Below, piece after piece: positions 1 through 10,965 of a stretch of 64,000 nt of DNA (within the stretch, counting starts at the first letter, position 1; every line of letters starts with the position of its first letter). The notes under the pieces were generated by a model that had not been told where the DNA came from, searched no databases, and was given only the letters and a program-made list of their open reading frames with translations. This DNA is from Luteibacter sp. OK325. Lineage in GTDB: Bacteria > Pseudomonadota > Gammaproteobacteria > Xanthomonadales > Rhodanobacteraceae. Where the stretch lies: positions 124,001-188,000 of the forward strand of contig NZ_QAOX01000001.1 of NCBI RefSeq assembly GCF_003050935.1. The letters run 5' to 3'. A program made the translations under genes and the position numbers.

Positions 1-198
1 TGCCACCTCGCCCGGACGATATGCCGGCGTGCCGAACGCGATGTCGTCGCCCTCGGCCGGGTCGAAGACGTGAGGCCCGAGGCGCAGCGGTACCTGAATC
101 GATTGTCCGACCTGCTCTTCGTCATCGCACGCGTTCTCGCTCGCCGTAGCGGGCACGGCGAGGTGCTCTGGCAGCATGAACGCCGCCCGCGCGGCTAA
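1..198 (+). CDS. PduO-type corrinoid (cob(I)alamin) adenosyltransferase, C-terminal part
   Basis: The frame is open from base 1 to a TAA at 196-198 and gives the last 65 residues of a protein whose start lies before the window. The peptide carries [10 protein letters not shown] near its beginning and [15 protein letters not shown] further on. Both are signature segments of PduO-type ATP:corrinoid adenosyltransferases, in which the RRAER segment contributes to the ATP site and the following helix packs the trimer. The family transfers adenosyl from ATP to cob(I)alamin in the cytoplasm. The C-terminal VLW and a short basic tail are usual for the family. Cofactor specificity cannot be judged from this fragment. 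The gene reads in the same direction as lptD, 144 bp upstream of it. Confidence 0.85.
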   Translation, partial: CHLARTICRRAERDVVALGRVEDVRPEAQRYLNRLSDLLFVIARVLARRSGHGEVLWQHERRPRG

Positions 199-342
199 GC
201 CGGCGGTGTAAGCTCAATTGCCAGGCGCGGCGATCGACGACGCGCTCTCCAGGGGTCCAGAGCTATGGGTGACTTGCCATCGTGCGGTGTTGCTGACGAT
301 TCTGCTAAGTTGGCCGCCTTTCGAACGAATAAGACCGAGCCT

Positions 343-2859
343 GTGACGTCACGCAACAGCATCCTGCCTAAACGCCGCCTGCTGGCGACAGCCGTCGCCT
401 TCATCGTGTCCAGTGCCGCCCAGGCCGCCCAGGCGCCTGCCACGGTCGCTCCATCGGGCACGACTACCCAGACTGCGCCGGTGGCCACCTGTGCGCTGGG
501 CTCGTTCTTGTGCCCACCGCGGCCGATCAACTACAACCTGTGCCGTCCGAACGCCATGCTCGCCTTCTACGAGCCGGCGATCACCAAGGACACGACGCTG
601 CGCGAGACTGCCGTCACCGACGTACATTCAGGTATCGACGACGGCAATGCCAGCGGCGTCAAAGTCGAGAGTCCGGAGCCCGACGTCTACCACCTGACCG
701 GTGGTGTACGTCTGGAGCGCGCCGACCAGGTCATGCGCGCCGACGACGTGACCTACAACTCCGCCTCCACCGCTTACGATGCGAAGGGGAATGTGCGGTA
801 CCAGGAGGCGGGCATGCTCGTTTCCGCCGACCGCATGACAGGCACTACTACGCCCAACCAGGCCGACGCCGACCATGTCACCTACCAGCTGCTGCAGTCG
901 CGCGGCAATGGCGTGGCCGACCACGCCAAGGTGATGGACCCGCAGCATGGCCGCTTCAACATGGCCACGTATTCCACCTGCGATGTCGGTAGCCACGTGT
1001 GGGAGTTCCGCGCGAAGACGATGAACCTGAACAAGGACACCGGTGTCGGCGAAGCTCGCAGCGCGACCATGCGGTACAAGAACGTGCCGTTCATGTACCT
1101 GCCCTACTTCAGTTTTCCGCTTGACGACCGCCGCAAGAGTGGCTTCCTTTACCCGACGTTCGGCTCGAACACCTATTCGGGCGTGTACCTGACTCTGCCG
1201 TATTACTTCAACCTCGCGCCGAACTACGACGCCACGGTGGAGCCGGGTTTCTACAGCGATCGCGGCCTGATGCTCGGAGGCGAGTTCCGTTACCTGCTGC
1301 CGCAGTCGAACGGCAGCTTCGACCTGCACTACATGGCGCACGACAAGGGCGAGGACCAGGACGTCAGTCACACGAGCGACCGCGACGGCTCCAAGCAACG
1401 GTGGCTGCTGCAGATTGCCAACTCCACCAACCTGGGCGACGGCTTCCACTTCGGCGCGAACATCAACCGGGCTTCGGACAACCAGTATTTCCGTGACTTC
1501 GGTAACGATATCTACACCACGGGCGTCACCTTGCTTTCGTCCAGCGCGTACGTGAGCAAGGGTGGCAAATACTGGTCCGCCTCCCTCGGCGCGGACGATT
1601 ACCAGAACGTCGACGCGGGCCTGCCGAATTACGTGGCACCGTACCGTCGCTGGCCGCGCGGCACCTTCAACTTCAACGCACCCGTGCTCAGCTGGCTCGA
1701 CGGCGGCATCGACACCGAAATCGTGAACTTCCGCAAGGAAGATCCCGCACCGGTCTCCCCTGGCTTTCCCGGTCAGGTGGATGGCACCCGACTGGATCTC
1801 GCCCCGTTTCTCGCTGCCGACTTCCAGGGTGCCTCCTGGTTCGTCCGTCCGCGTATCGAGTACCGCTACACCGATTATCGCCTCGACACCGATTACCAGC
1901 ACTACAACTACACGCAACGCGACCCATCCCGCTCCCTGCCGATCGCCAACGTGGATGCCGGCCTGATCTTCGACAAGCAGACCAGCCTGTTCGGCACCGA
2001 CTACACGCAGACGCTCGAGCCACGCCTGTATTACCTGTATGTGCCGTACCGCAACCAGAACAACCTGCCGCTCTTCGACACCAGCGCGATGTCGTTCGAT
2101 TTCTGGCAGCTGTTCACCAATAACCGGTTTTCCGGCGCCGACCGCCAGATGGACGCGAACAACCTCACCGCCGCCCTGACGACGCGCCTGCTCGACGATC
2201 ACGGCGTGGAAAGGTTCTCAGCCAGCCTGGGCCAGATCCGCTACTTCAGCGACCAGAAGGTACAGACGCCTGGCGTGGCGCCGACCAATTTCGCCGGTTC
2301 GGACTACATCGCGCAGGTGGCCATGCAGTTCAACGACGACTGGCGGATGAACAGTTCGTACCAGTGGAACCCGAACAAACAACAGAGCCCCTACCTGAAT
2401 ACGGACGCGCAGGCATTCGTCCAGGGGCACGAGACCGACCTGGCCACGGTCCAGGTCCAGCGCCGCCTCAAGGGCGACGGCATCATCAACTTCTCGTACC
2501 GCTATCGCCGGAACGTGATGGAACAATTCGACACATCCGTGGTCTTTCCTGTGTCCGAGCGCTGGCGTGCACTGGCGCGATGGGTCTTTGCCCGCCGCGA
2601 CGTCCTGCCTGTCTATGCGCCCGGCGGCATCGGGCCCTTCAACACCTTCACGTACTCGCATCGCACCCTGGATGCTGCCGTGGGCGTCGAGTACGACAGC
2701 TGCTGCGTCGCCTTCCGCGTACTCGGCCGCCACTTCGTTCGCGACTACACCCGCGAGACAGCCAACGCGATCATGTTCGAGATGGAATTCAAGGGCCTGG
2801 GCTCCTTCAACCCCGAGACGGGTAGCTTCCTGCGGCGTGCTATCCTTGGCTATCAATAA
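343..2859 (+). CDS. lptD: LPS-assembly protein LptD
   Basis: Outer-membrane component of the Lpt machine that inserts lipopolysaccharide into the outer leaflet. An N-terminal signal peptide (basic NSILPKRR, hydrophobic core, then AQAAQA) is followed by a Cys-rich segment with three cysteines, an LptA/OstA-like beta-jellyroll (about residues 110-240) and a large C-terminal beta-barrel rich in Tyr/Trp/Asp strands. Adjacent cysteines encoded at 2701-2706 match the CC pair that forms the inter-domain disulfides in the family. The GTG at 343 is chosen because it places the signal peptide at the N terminus (838 residues). An in-frame ATG at 265, with AGGGG upstream, would add 26 non-signal-like residues and remains possible. 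It is first in the lptD-surA-pdxA-rsmA-apaG-apaH order known from many gammaproteobacteria. Confidence 0.95.
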   Translation: MTSRNSILPKRRLLATAVAFIVSSAAQAAQAPATVAPSGTTTQTAPVATCALGSFLCPPRPINYNLCRPNAMLAFYEPAITKDTTLRETAVTDVHSGIDDGNASGVKVESPEPDVYHLTGGVRLERADQVMRADDVTYNSASTAYDAKGNVRYQEAGMLVSADRMTGTTTPNQADADHVTYQLLQSRGNGVADHAKVMDPQHGRFNMATYSTCDVGSHVWEFRAKTMNLNKDTGVGEARSATMRYKNVPFMYLPYFSFPLDDRRKSGFLYPTFGSNTYSGVYLTLPYYFNLAPNYDATVEPGFYSDRGLMLGGEFRYLLPQSNGSFDLHYMAHDKGEDQDVSHTSDRDGSKQRWLLQIANSTNLGDGFHFGANINRASDNQYFRDFGNDIYTTGVTLLSSSAYVSKGGKYWSASLGADDYQNVDAGLPNYVAPYRRWPRGTFNFNAPVLSWLDGGIDTEIVNFRKEDPAPVSPGFPGQVDGTRLDLAPFLAADFQGASWFVRPRIEYRYTDYRLDTDYQHYNYTQRDPSRSLPIANVDAGLIFDKQTSLFGTDYTQTLEPRLYYLYVPYRNQNNLPLFDTSAMSFDFWQLFTNNRFSGADRQMDANNLTAALTTRLLDDHGVERFSASLGQIRYFSDQKVQTPGVAPTNFAGSDYIAQVAMQFNDDWRMNSSYQWNPNKQQSPYLNTDAQAFVQGHETDLATVQVQRRLKGDGIINFSYRYRRNVMEQFDTSVVFPVSERWRALARWVFARRDVLPVYAPGGIGPFNTFTYSHRTLDAAVGVEYDSCCVAFRVLGRHFVRDYTRETANAIMFEMEFKGLGSFNPETGSFLRRAILGYQ

Positions 2860-2868
2860 GAGGGGCAA

Positions 2869-4284
2869 GTGCCCCGGGCTCCCTATTCGATGAAGCAGAT
2901 TCTTGCGTACTCCCTGCTCGCCGCGGCTCTCGCGTCGGTCGTCCCCACCGCCCATGCCCAGCTGATGCCCTCGGCCCAGCCGGCACAGGGCGGAAGTGCT
3001 TCAGGCAACGGTGCTTCCGGCAACGGCCCGATCGACCGCATCGTTGCCGTGGTCGAAGACGACATCATCCTGCAGAGTGAGCTCGACGAAGCGATCAACG
3101 CCATCGTCAAGCAGTACGCCGCCAATCCCGCCCAGCTGCCGCCGCACGACGTGCTGGCGCGGCAGGTGCTGGATCGCCTCATCCTGATGAAGATCCAGGT
3201 GCAGCAGGCCGCCAACCAGAACATCAAGGTCTCCGACCAGGATGTCGACCAGGCTGCGGCAAACGTCGCCCAGCAGAACAAGATGAGCCCCGAGCAGCTG
3301 CGCGCCGCGGTCGAGCAGGACGGCTACAGCTACGCCGGCTTCCGCCAGCAGCTGTCCGACCAGATCACTGCCCAGAAGCTTCATGAGAGCGTGGTTCGCG
3401 ACCAGGTGAACGTGACCGATACCGAGGTCAACAACATGCTCGCCAGCCCGACCTACAAGGGCGGCGAAGTTCACCTGGCGCACATCCAGATCAGCACGCC
3501 GGCCAACGCCAGCGCGAGCGACATTGCCGCTGCCCAGGCCAAGGCCGAGGACACGATCAAGGCGATCAAGGGCGGCATGGACTTCAACGCCGCGGCCATT
3601 CGCTTCTCCGACGCACCCGACGCCCTCGATGGCGGCGACCTCGGCTGGCGCCGGCTCGACGAGGTGCCGCCTGCCTTCGCAGACGCCGTCACCGGCCTCA
3701 AGCCGGGGGACAATACCGCCGCGCTGCGTGGTCCGACCGGTTTCCACATCCTCAAGCTTGTCGAGACCCGTCAGGCCGGCCGTCAGATCGTTACCGAGTA
3801 CCACGCCCGCCAGATCCTGATCAAACCGTCGGAAATCGTCACGCCCGAACAGGCTGAGAAGAAGGCGCAGGACATCTACACCCGCGTGGTCGACAAGAAG
3901 GAAGACTTCGCCAAGATCGCGAAGGAAGATTCCAAGGACACCACCACCGCGAACAACGGCGGTGACATGGGCTGGTTCGCCGCTGACGCCTGGGGCCAGG
4001 CCATCGGTAGCCAGATCGCCAGCCTGAAAGACAACGAAGTGTCGCAGCCGATCAAGACCGACGCCGGCTGGATCGTCATGCAGCGCCTGGGTACGCGCCA
4101 GAGCGATCTGACCGACCAGTTGCAGCGTGACCAGGCCCGCCAGGCCATCGGCAACCGCAAGGCTGATGCGGCTTACGAGAGCTATCTCCGTGAGCAGCGT
4201 TCCTCCGCCTACGTGAACATCCTCGTGCCGGAACTCAAGGATCCGGACGACAAGCAGGCTTCGGCCACACCCGCCGCCCAGTAA
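2869..4284 (+). CDS. surA: Periplasmic chaperone / peptidyl-prolyl isomerase SurA
   Basis: Periplasmic chaperone that escorts unfolded outer-membrane proteins, LptD included, to the BAM complex. The order is a signal peptide (LAYSLLAAALASVVPTAHAQ), a SurA N-terminal chaperone domain (about residues 50-170, beginning DRIVAVVEDDIILQSEL), two parvulin domains (about 200-300 and 310-415, each with a GGDLGW/GGDMGW motif) and a C-terminal helix. The length of 471 residues is slightly above the usual 430-450, owing to a Gly/Ser/Asn-rich linker after the signal peptide. GTG at 2869 has AAGAGGGG just upstream; an in-frame ATG at 2890 directly before the signal peptide is an equally plausible start. 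It lies 9 bp after lptD and 6 bp before pdxA. Confidence 0.95.
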   Translation: MPRAPYSMKQILAYSLLAAALASVVPTAHAQLMPSAQPAQGGSASGNGASGNGPIDRIVAVVEDDIILQSELDEAINAIVKQYAANPAQLPPHDVLARQVLDRLILMKIQVQQAANQNIKVSDQDVDQAAANVAQQNKMSPEQLRAAVEQDGYSYAGFRQQLSDQITAQKLHESVVRDQVNVTDTEVNNMLASPTYKGGEVHLAHIQISTPANASASDIAAAQAKAEDTIKAIKGGMDFNAAAIRFSDAPDALDGGDLGWRRLDEVPPAFADAVTGLKPGDNTAALRGPTGFHILKLVETRQAGRQIVTEYHARQILIKPSEIVTPEQAEKKAQDIYTRVVDKKEDFAKIAKEDSKDTTTANNGGDMGWFAADAWGQAIGSQIASLKDNEVSQPIKTDAGWIVMQRLGTRQSDLTDQLQRDQARQAIGNRKADAAYESYLREQRSSAYVNILVPELKDPDDKQASATPAAQ

Positions 4285-4290
4285 GCTGCC

Positions 4291-5286
4291 ATGACCGCGA
4301 CCTCCCTGCCACGGCTCGCCGTCACTGCCGGTGAGCCTGCCGGGGTAGGTCCGGAACTGGTCGCCCGCCTTGCCGCGAGCGACCTCCCCGCCGACCTCGT
4401 CGCGATCACCGATCGCGACCTGCTTCGCCGGGCCGCCGCGATCTGCGGCATCGACCTCACCATCAGCGACGACGACGGCACCCGCCTGGCGACAAGGGCC
4501 GCTGGTCATGTCCGCGTGCGACACGTGCCACTGGCAACACGGGAGGTACCCGGCCAGCCGAACCCCGCCAATGCCCGCCACGTGCTCGATATGCTGACCG
4601 TTGCGGCCGACGGCTGCCTCGGTGGCGAGTTCGACGCGGTGGTCACCGGACCCGTGCAGAAATCCAGCATCAACGACGCCGGCGTGCCCTTCAGTGGACA
4701 CACCGAGTTCTTCGCCGAGCGCGCCGCCAGCGAGGTGGTCATGATGCTGGCGAGCCCGACGTTACGCGTCACCCTGGCGACGACGCATCTGCCGCTATCG
4801 GCGGTGCCATCGGCCATTACGCCGGAGCTGCTGGAGCGCACGCTGCGCATCGTCAGCGGCTCGCTGACATCGCTTTATGGCTTGCTTCGCCCACGCATCG
4901 CCGTGCTCGGCCTCAACCCGCATGCGGGAGAAGACGGCCATATGGGGCGGGAAGAGATCGACACCATCATCCCGCTACTCGAGCGTCTGCGCGCGGAAGG
5001 CATGGACCTGCTCGGACCACTTCCCGCCGACACCGCCTTCGTGCCCGCCCTGCGCGGTCGCTACGACGCCGTGCTGGCGATGTACCACGACCAGGCGCTG
5101 CCCGTCCTCAAGAGCGAAGCCTTCGACAGCACGGTGAACGTGACCCTCGGCCTCCCCTTCATTCGCACGTCGGTCGATCACGGCACAGCGCTGGACCTGG
5201 CCGGCACGGGCCGCGCGGATCCAGCGAGCCTGTTCGCAGCGACACGACTTGCCATCGACTTTGCCAACCATCGGGCCGCCGTATGA
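4291..5286 (+). CDS. pdxA: 4-hydroxythreonine-4-phosphate dehydrogenase PdxA
   Basis: NAD-dependent oxidation of 4-phosphohydroxy-L-threonine in the DXP-dependent pyridoxal 5'-phosphate pathway. The 331-residue length is typical. The protein opens with TAGEPAGVGPE, the family N-terminal motif. The metal-binding histidines are recognisable in FSGHTEFF, NPHAGEDGHMG and MYHDQALP, and GLPFIRTSVDHGTA is the conserved C-terminal motif. The stop overlaps the rsmA start by 4 bp (ATGA at 5283-5286), so the two are translationally coupled. This gene order (surA-pdxA-rsmA) is that of Escherichia coli. Confidence 0.96.
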   Translation: MTATSLPRLAVTAGEPAGVGPELVARLAASDLPADLVAITDRDLLRRAAAICGIDLTISDDDGTRLATRAAGHVRVRHVPLATREVPGQPNPANARHVLDMLTVAADGCLGGEFDAVVTGPVQKSSINDAGVPFSGHTEFFAERAASEVVMMLASPTLRVTLATTHLPLSAVPSAITPELLERTLRIVSGSLTSLYGLLRPRIAVLGLNPHAGEDGHMGREEIDTIIPLLERLRAEGMDLLGPLPADTAFVPALRGRYDAVLAMYHDQALPVLKSEAFDSTVNVTLGLPFIRTSVDHGTALDLAGTGRADPASLFAATRLAIDFANHRAAV

Positions 5287-6062
5287 ACGCACGCCCCAAA
5301 AAGAGCTTCGGGCAGCACTTCCTGCACGATAAGCGCTACATCGATCGCATTGTCTCTTCCATCGCACCGAAGGACGGCGACACGGTCGTCGAGATCGGGC
5401 CGGGCGAAGGCGCCATGACGATGCCCCTGCTGGCCGTCGCGAAGCGGATGACGGCAATCGAACTGGACACGGACCTGATCCCCGGCCTGCAGCAGCGCGC
5501 TGCCTCCATCGGCGAATTGCGCATCGTGCACTCCGATGTGCTGAAGGTGGATTTCACGGCGCTCGCCCGGGAGCTCGGCGCCGAACGCCTGCGCATCGCC
5601 GGCAACCTGCCTTACTACATTTCCAGCCCCATCCTCTTTCACTGCGTCGATCATGCCGCCGCGATCCAGGACATGCATTTCATGTTGCAGAAGGAAGTGG
5701 TCGACCGCATGGCCGCCGAACCAGGCAGCAAGGTCTATGGACGATTGAGCGTCATGCTCCAGCTCGCCTGCAAGGTCACTCCGCTCTTCCTGGTCCCACC
5801 TGGCGCCTTCCGGCCACCTCCGAAGGTGGACTCGGCGGTGGTCCGACTGGTACCGCTGCCACCCGAGCAACTGCCAAAGGGCGACCCGGCCAATATCTAC
5901 AAAGTCGTGAAGGCAGCTTTCGCCATGCGCCGCAAGACGCTGTCCAACACGCTCAAAGGCCTGGTGGATGAAGCGACCATACGGGATCTCGGCATCGATC
6001 CGCGCGCACGCGCGGAAACCCTGCCCCCCGGGGACTTCGTCAAGCTCGCCAACGCGATGTGA
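5283..6062 (+). CDS. rsmA: 16S rRNA (adenine1518-N6/adenine1519-N6)-dimethyltransferase RsmA (KsgA)
   Basis: Dimethylates two adjacent adenines in the helix 45 loop of 16S rRNA during late 30S assembly, using SAM. The N terminus KKSFGQHFLHD is the family signature. The SAM-binding loop is VVEIGPGEGAMT and the catalytic NLPYYISSPI motif matches the N6-adenine methyltransferase NxxY/F pattern. The C-terminal helical domain includes FAMRRKTLSNTLKG. At 259 residues it is of normal length. ATG overlaps the pdxA stop. apaG begins 53 bp downstream. Confidence 0.97.
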   Translation: MNARPKKSFGQHFLHDKRYIDRIVSSIAPKDGDTVVEIGPGEGAMTMPLLAVAKRMTAIELDTDLIPGLQQRAASIGELRIVHSDVLKVDFTALARELGAERLRIAGNLPYYISSPILFHCVDHAAAIQDMHFMLQKEVVDRMAAEPGSKVYGRLSVMLQLACKVTPLFLVPPGAFRPPPKVDSAVVRLVPLPPEQLPKGDPANIYKVVKAAFAMRRKTLSNTLKGLVDEATIRDLGIDPRARAETLPPGDFVKLANAM

Positions 6063-6115
6063 AGGTCCTTGCGGGCATACTTGCCCGCCCTGTCCCTGTC
6101 CCCGACAATCGGTCC

Positions 6116-6499
6116 ATGAACTCCAAAACCCCCTACACGATCGACGTGGAGGTCGAATCCCGCTTCGTCCCCGACCAGTCGCAGCCCACCGACAACCGCT
6201 ACGTCTTTGCCTACACCATCACGCTGCGCAATGCCGGCGACACGGCCGCGCAGCTGATGACCCGCCATTGGGTCATCAAGGATGCGAACGGCAAGGTAGA
6301 GGAAGTACGCGGCGACGGCGTGGTCGGCGAGCAGCCCTGGATGCGCCCCGGGGAGTCGTTCGAGTACACCTCCGGCGCTGTCCTCGAGACCGCGGTCGGC
6401 ACCATGGAAGGCACCTACAGCATGATTGCTGACGACGGCACCCAGTTCGATGCCCCGATTCCGACTTTCGTGCTTTCGATACCCCGCACGCTCCACTAG
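6116..6499 (+). CDS. apaG: Co2+/Mg2+ efflux protein ApaG
   Basis: Small fibronectin-III-like beta-sandwich protein. The family name refers to cobalt/magnesium phenotypes in enterics; the biochemical role is poorly known. The ATG at 6116 gives 127 residues, the usual length, beginning MNSKTPYTIDV. An in-frame GTG at 6059 overlapping the rsmA stop would add 19 residues not seen in the family. Family motifs visible are FAYTITLRNAG, QLMTRHWVI, GVVGEQPWMRPGE and GTMEGTY. It sits between rsmA and apaH as in E. coli. Confidence 0.93.
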   Translation: MNSKTPYTIDVEVESRFVPDQSQPTDNRYVFAYTITLRNAGDTAAQLMTRHWVIKDANGKVEEVRGDGVVGEQPWMRPGESFEYTSGAVLETAVGTMEGTYSMIADDGTQFDAPIPTFVLSIPRTLH

Positions 6500-6555
6500 G
6501 ATCGACTCATGGATAGCGTGCACGCCGGCAACGGCGCCATGGAGCAGCAGGACTG

Positions 6556-7407
6556 ATGGCCGTCTACGCAATCGGCGACGTCCAGGGCTGCTACCCCGAA
6601 CTTCAGCGCTTGCTGGAGAAGATTCGCTTCGACCCGGCGAATGATCGCCTGTGGTTCTGCGGCGATCTGGTCAATCGTGGCGGAGAGTCGCTGGCCACCC
6701 TGCGCCTGATTCATTCGCTGCGCGAACAGAGTGTCATTACGCTCGGCAACCACGACCTTTCGTTGCTGGCCATTGGTCAGCGCCGCGAAGACGCGCAACA
6801 GCGGGTGAACCCTGAGCTGCGCGAGGTCCTGTTCGCTGACGACGCCCCGGTTCTTCTCGAATGGATGCGCATGCAGAAGTTGCTGCACCACGACGAGGCG
6901 CTCGGCTGGACGATGATCCATGCGGGCATGGCACCGAGCTGGACACTGCGCCAGGCGCAGCGTGCGGCGCTGGAAGTCGAACGCGAGCTTGGCGGCCCGC
7001 GGCATCAGCGCCTGCTCAAGAACCTGTTCGGCAACCGCCCGCCAGGCTGGAACAATCGCCTGCAGGGCGTCGAACGCCATCGCGCCACGATCAACACGCT
7101 CACGCGCATGCGCTACTGCGACGTCGCCGGGCGCATCGACTTCGAAGGCAAGGGCACGCCTGGTACGCAGAAACCGGGCATGTATCCGTGGTTCGAAGTA
7201 CCGGGCATGCGTCGTCGCGAAACGAAGATCGTTTGCGGGCACTGGTCGGCACTCGGCCGGTTTGCCGGCCTGGGCATCTACGCCATCGACACAGGTTGCG
7301 TGTGGGGCGGCCAGCTAACCGCGCTACGCCTGGATACGCCGGAGCCCGAGTACTTCACCGTAGAGGCCGAGCCCTATCGCCAGAAGCCCAAAGGTGGCGG
7401 CGACTGA
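6556..7407 (+). CDS. apaH: Symmetrical bis(5'-nucleosyl)-tetraphosphatase ApaH
   Basis: Hydrolyses Ap4A symmetrically to two ADP and, in other bacteria, also decaps NpnN-capped RNA. It is a PPP-type metallophosphoesterase. The metal-binding blocks are IGDVQGCY (GDxxG) at residues 6-13, WFCGDLVNRGG (GDxxDRG-like, with N in place of the second D), TLGNHDL (GNHD) and a C-terminal GHWSALG histidine. The 283-residue length is normal. The neighbourhood with apaG upstream is conserved. The stop is followed within 20 bp by a REP palindrome and no further gene on this strand. Confidence 0.95.
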   Translation: MAVYAIGDVQGCYPELQRLLEKIRFDPANDRLWFCGDLVNRGGESLATLRLIHSLREQSVITLGNHDLSLLAIGQRREDAQQRVNPELREVLFADDAPVLLEWMRMQKLLHHDEALGWTMIHAGMAPSWTLRQAQRAALEVERELGGPRHQRLLKNLFGNRPPGWNNRLQGVERHRATINTLTRMRYCDVAGRIDFEGKGTPGTQKPGMYPWFEVPGMRRRETKIVCGHWSALGRFAGLGIYAIDTGCVWGGQLTALRLDTPEPEYFTVEAEPYRQKPKGGGD

Positions 7408-7426
7408 CGGGCCGACAACCCACCCT

Positions 7427-7508
7427 GTGGGAGCCGATTCATCGGCAATCCCGCGGCAGCGGGCCGGGTGAAGGGGAGCACCCCATCACCGATGAATCGG
7501 CTCCTACA
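7427..7508. repeat. REP/BIME-type palindromic repeat (GATTCATCGG variant)
   Basis: An 82-bp unit begins GTGGGAGCCGATTCATCGGC and ends with its reverse complement GCCGATGAATCGGCTCCTAC-like arm (ACCGATGAATCGGCTCCTAC here), around a GC-rich centre (cgcggcagcgggcc). The same head recurs at 29675, 30228 and 40188, and a sister variant with CTTCAG in place of ATTCAT recurs at 12549, 30195, 33518, 40146 and 46956. These are multi-copy intergenic palindromes of the REP type. No RAYT transposase is seen in this window. Confidence 0.85.
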
Positions 7509-7554
7509 AAAAGCCACAAGCCCAAAAAAACTACACTTGGGCGTCTCGCGGGGG

Positions 7555-7694
7555 AGACCTTGGTGCCCACCCTCGCTGCTCAGACAGTCCTCCGCGTTCG
7601 AGAAGGAAAGACCGCTGACGCGGCCCATGTATCTATCTGGCCTACGGCCGCTCCACTTGTGCGGAACTCGCCTCGAGGGTGGACACCAAGGTCT
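7555..7694 (+). repeat. 140-bp element with terminal inverted repeats, copy A
   Basis: The element starts AGACCTTGGTGCCCACCCTC and ends with the reverse complement of that sequence (20 of 21 positions pair). The interior carries cagacagtcctccgcg and cttgtgcggaactcgcc. A second copy of exactly the same length lies in the opposite orientation at 7896-8035. It has no convincing coding potential: frames through it are short and lack ribosome-binding sites. A MITE-like non-autonomous element or a structured intergenic repeat are the two readings I consider possible. Confidence 0.7.
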
Positions 7695-7895
7695 CTCACG
7701 ACGATACGGTTGAGTGGAAGGCGAGCCGTTGCGTGGTGCTGTCGTTGCCCCCGGCCATTGTCGGAGCCCCGGGTCGATGTGGAGGCGGTGGCTGGCACCC
7801 GGCTGCCGAACACCTTCCTCGCGCCTGTGCCTGCGCGCCGGCCGGCGATGCTGCCGCGCGCTTTGGCTCGACCCACGCGAACCTCAGGACTCGGG

Positions 7896-8035
7896 AGAGC
7901 CTTCGGTGCCCACCCTCGAGGCGAGTTCCGCACAAGTGAGCGGCCGCAGGCCACATAAGACATGGGCCGCGAAGCGGTCTTCCGAACCGAGCGCGGAGGA
8001 CTGTCTGAGCAGCGAGGGTGGGCACCGAAGGCTCT
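7896..8035 (-). repeat. 140-bp element with terminal inverted repeats, copy B (inverted)
   Basis: The ends AGAGCCTTCGGTGCCCACCC and its reverse complement pair perfectly over 23 bp. Read on the - strand, the interior matches copy A closely (cagacagtcctccgcg, gcggcccatgt, cttgtgcggaactcgcc), with a few substitutions and 1-3 bp indels. The two copies face each other across 201 bp (7695-7895) in which I see no gene, so the whole 7555-8035 stretch could also fold as one long hairpin. Confidence 0.7.
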
Positions 8036-8087
8036 GCGCCCCTACGTCCACGTCCGCCGCGACATCCCCGGAATTCCGCGATGAACC

Positions 8088-8118
8088 AAAAAAAACCCGC
8101 CTTTCGGCGGGTTTTTTT
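8088..8118. terminator. Bidirectional Rho-independent terminator between apaH and secA
   Basis: CCCGCC-tttc-GGCGGG stem (8096-8111) flanked by eight A on the left and seven T on the right, so it has a U-tract in either direction. It ends 1 bp before the secA stop codon and terminates secA on the - strand, and possibly read-through from apaH on the + strand. Confidence 0.9.
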
Positions 8119-8119
8119 A

Positions 8120-10834
<2,715 letters not shown>

Positions 10835-10900
10835 CGATCATCCGGATCTGAAACGAAAAGGGCTGCCGGAAGGCACAAAGCCGACCGGCACGAAGGGACG

Positions 10901-10906
10901 ATCATA
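10901..10906 (-). promoter_or_regulatory. Possible -10 element of the secA promoter
   Basis: Read on the - strand this is TATGAT, about 67 bp before the secA ATG. I see no good -35 hexamer at 16-18 bp, so the call rests on the -10 alone. Confidence 0.3.
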
Positions 10907-10965
10907 CTACGGGCGTCCCCGGCTTTCCTCGGGGTGGCGGCTGTCGGGTCCGGATTCAAGCCCGA

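Noticed and set aside
7408-8119. Several open frames of 80-160 codons in the apaH-secA gap
   Set aside because: They run through REP and the inverted 140-bp elements, lack ribosome-binding sites, and their translations mirror each other because of the inverted repeats.
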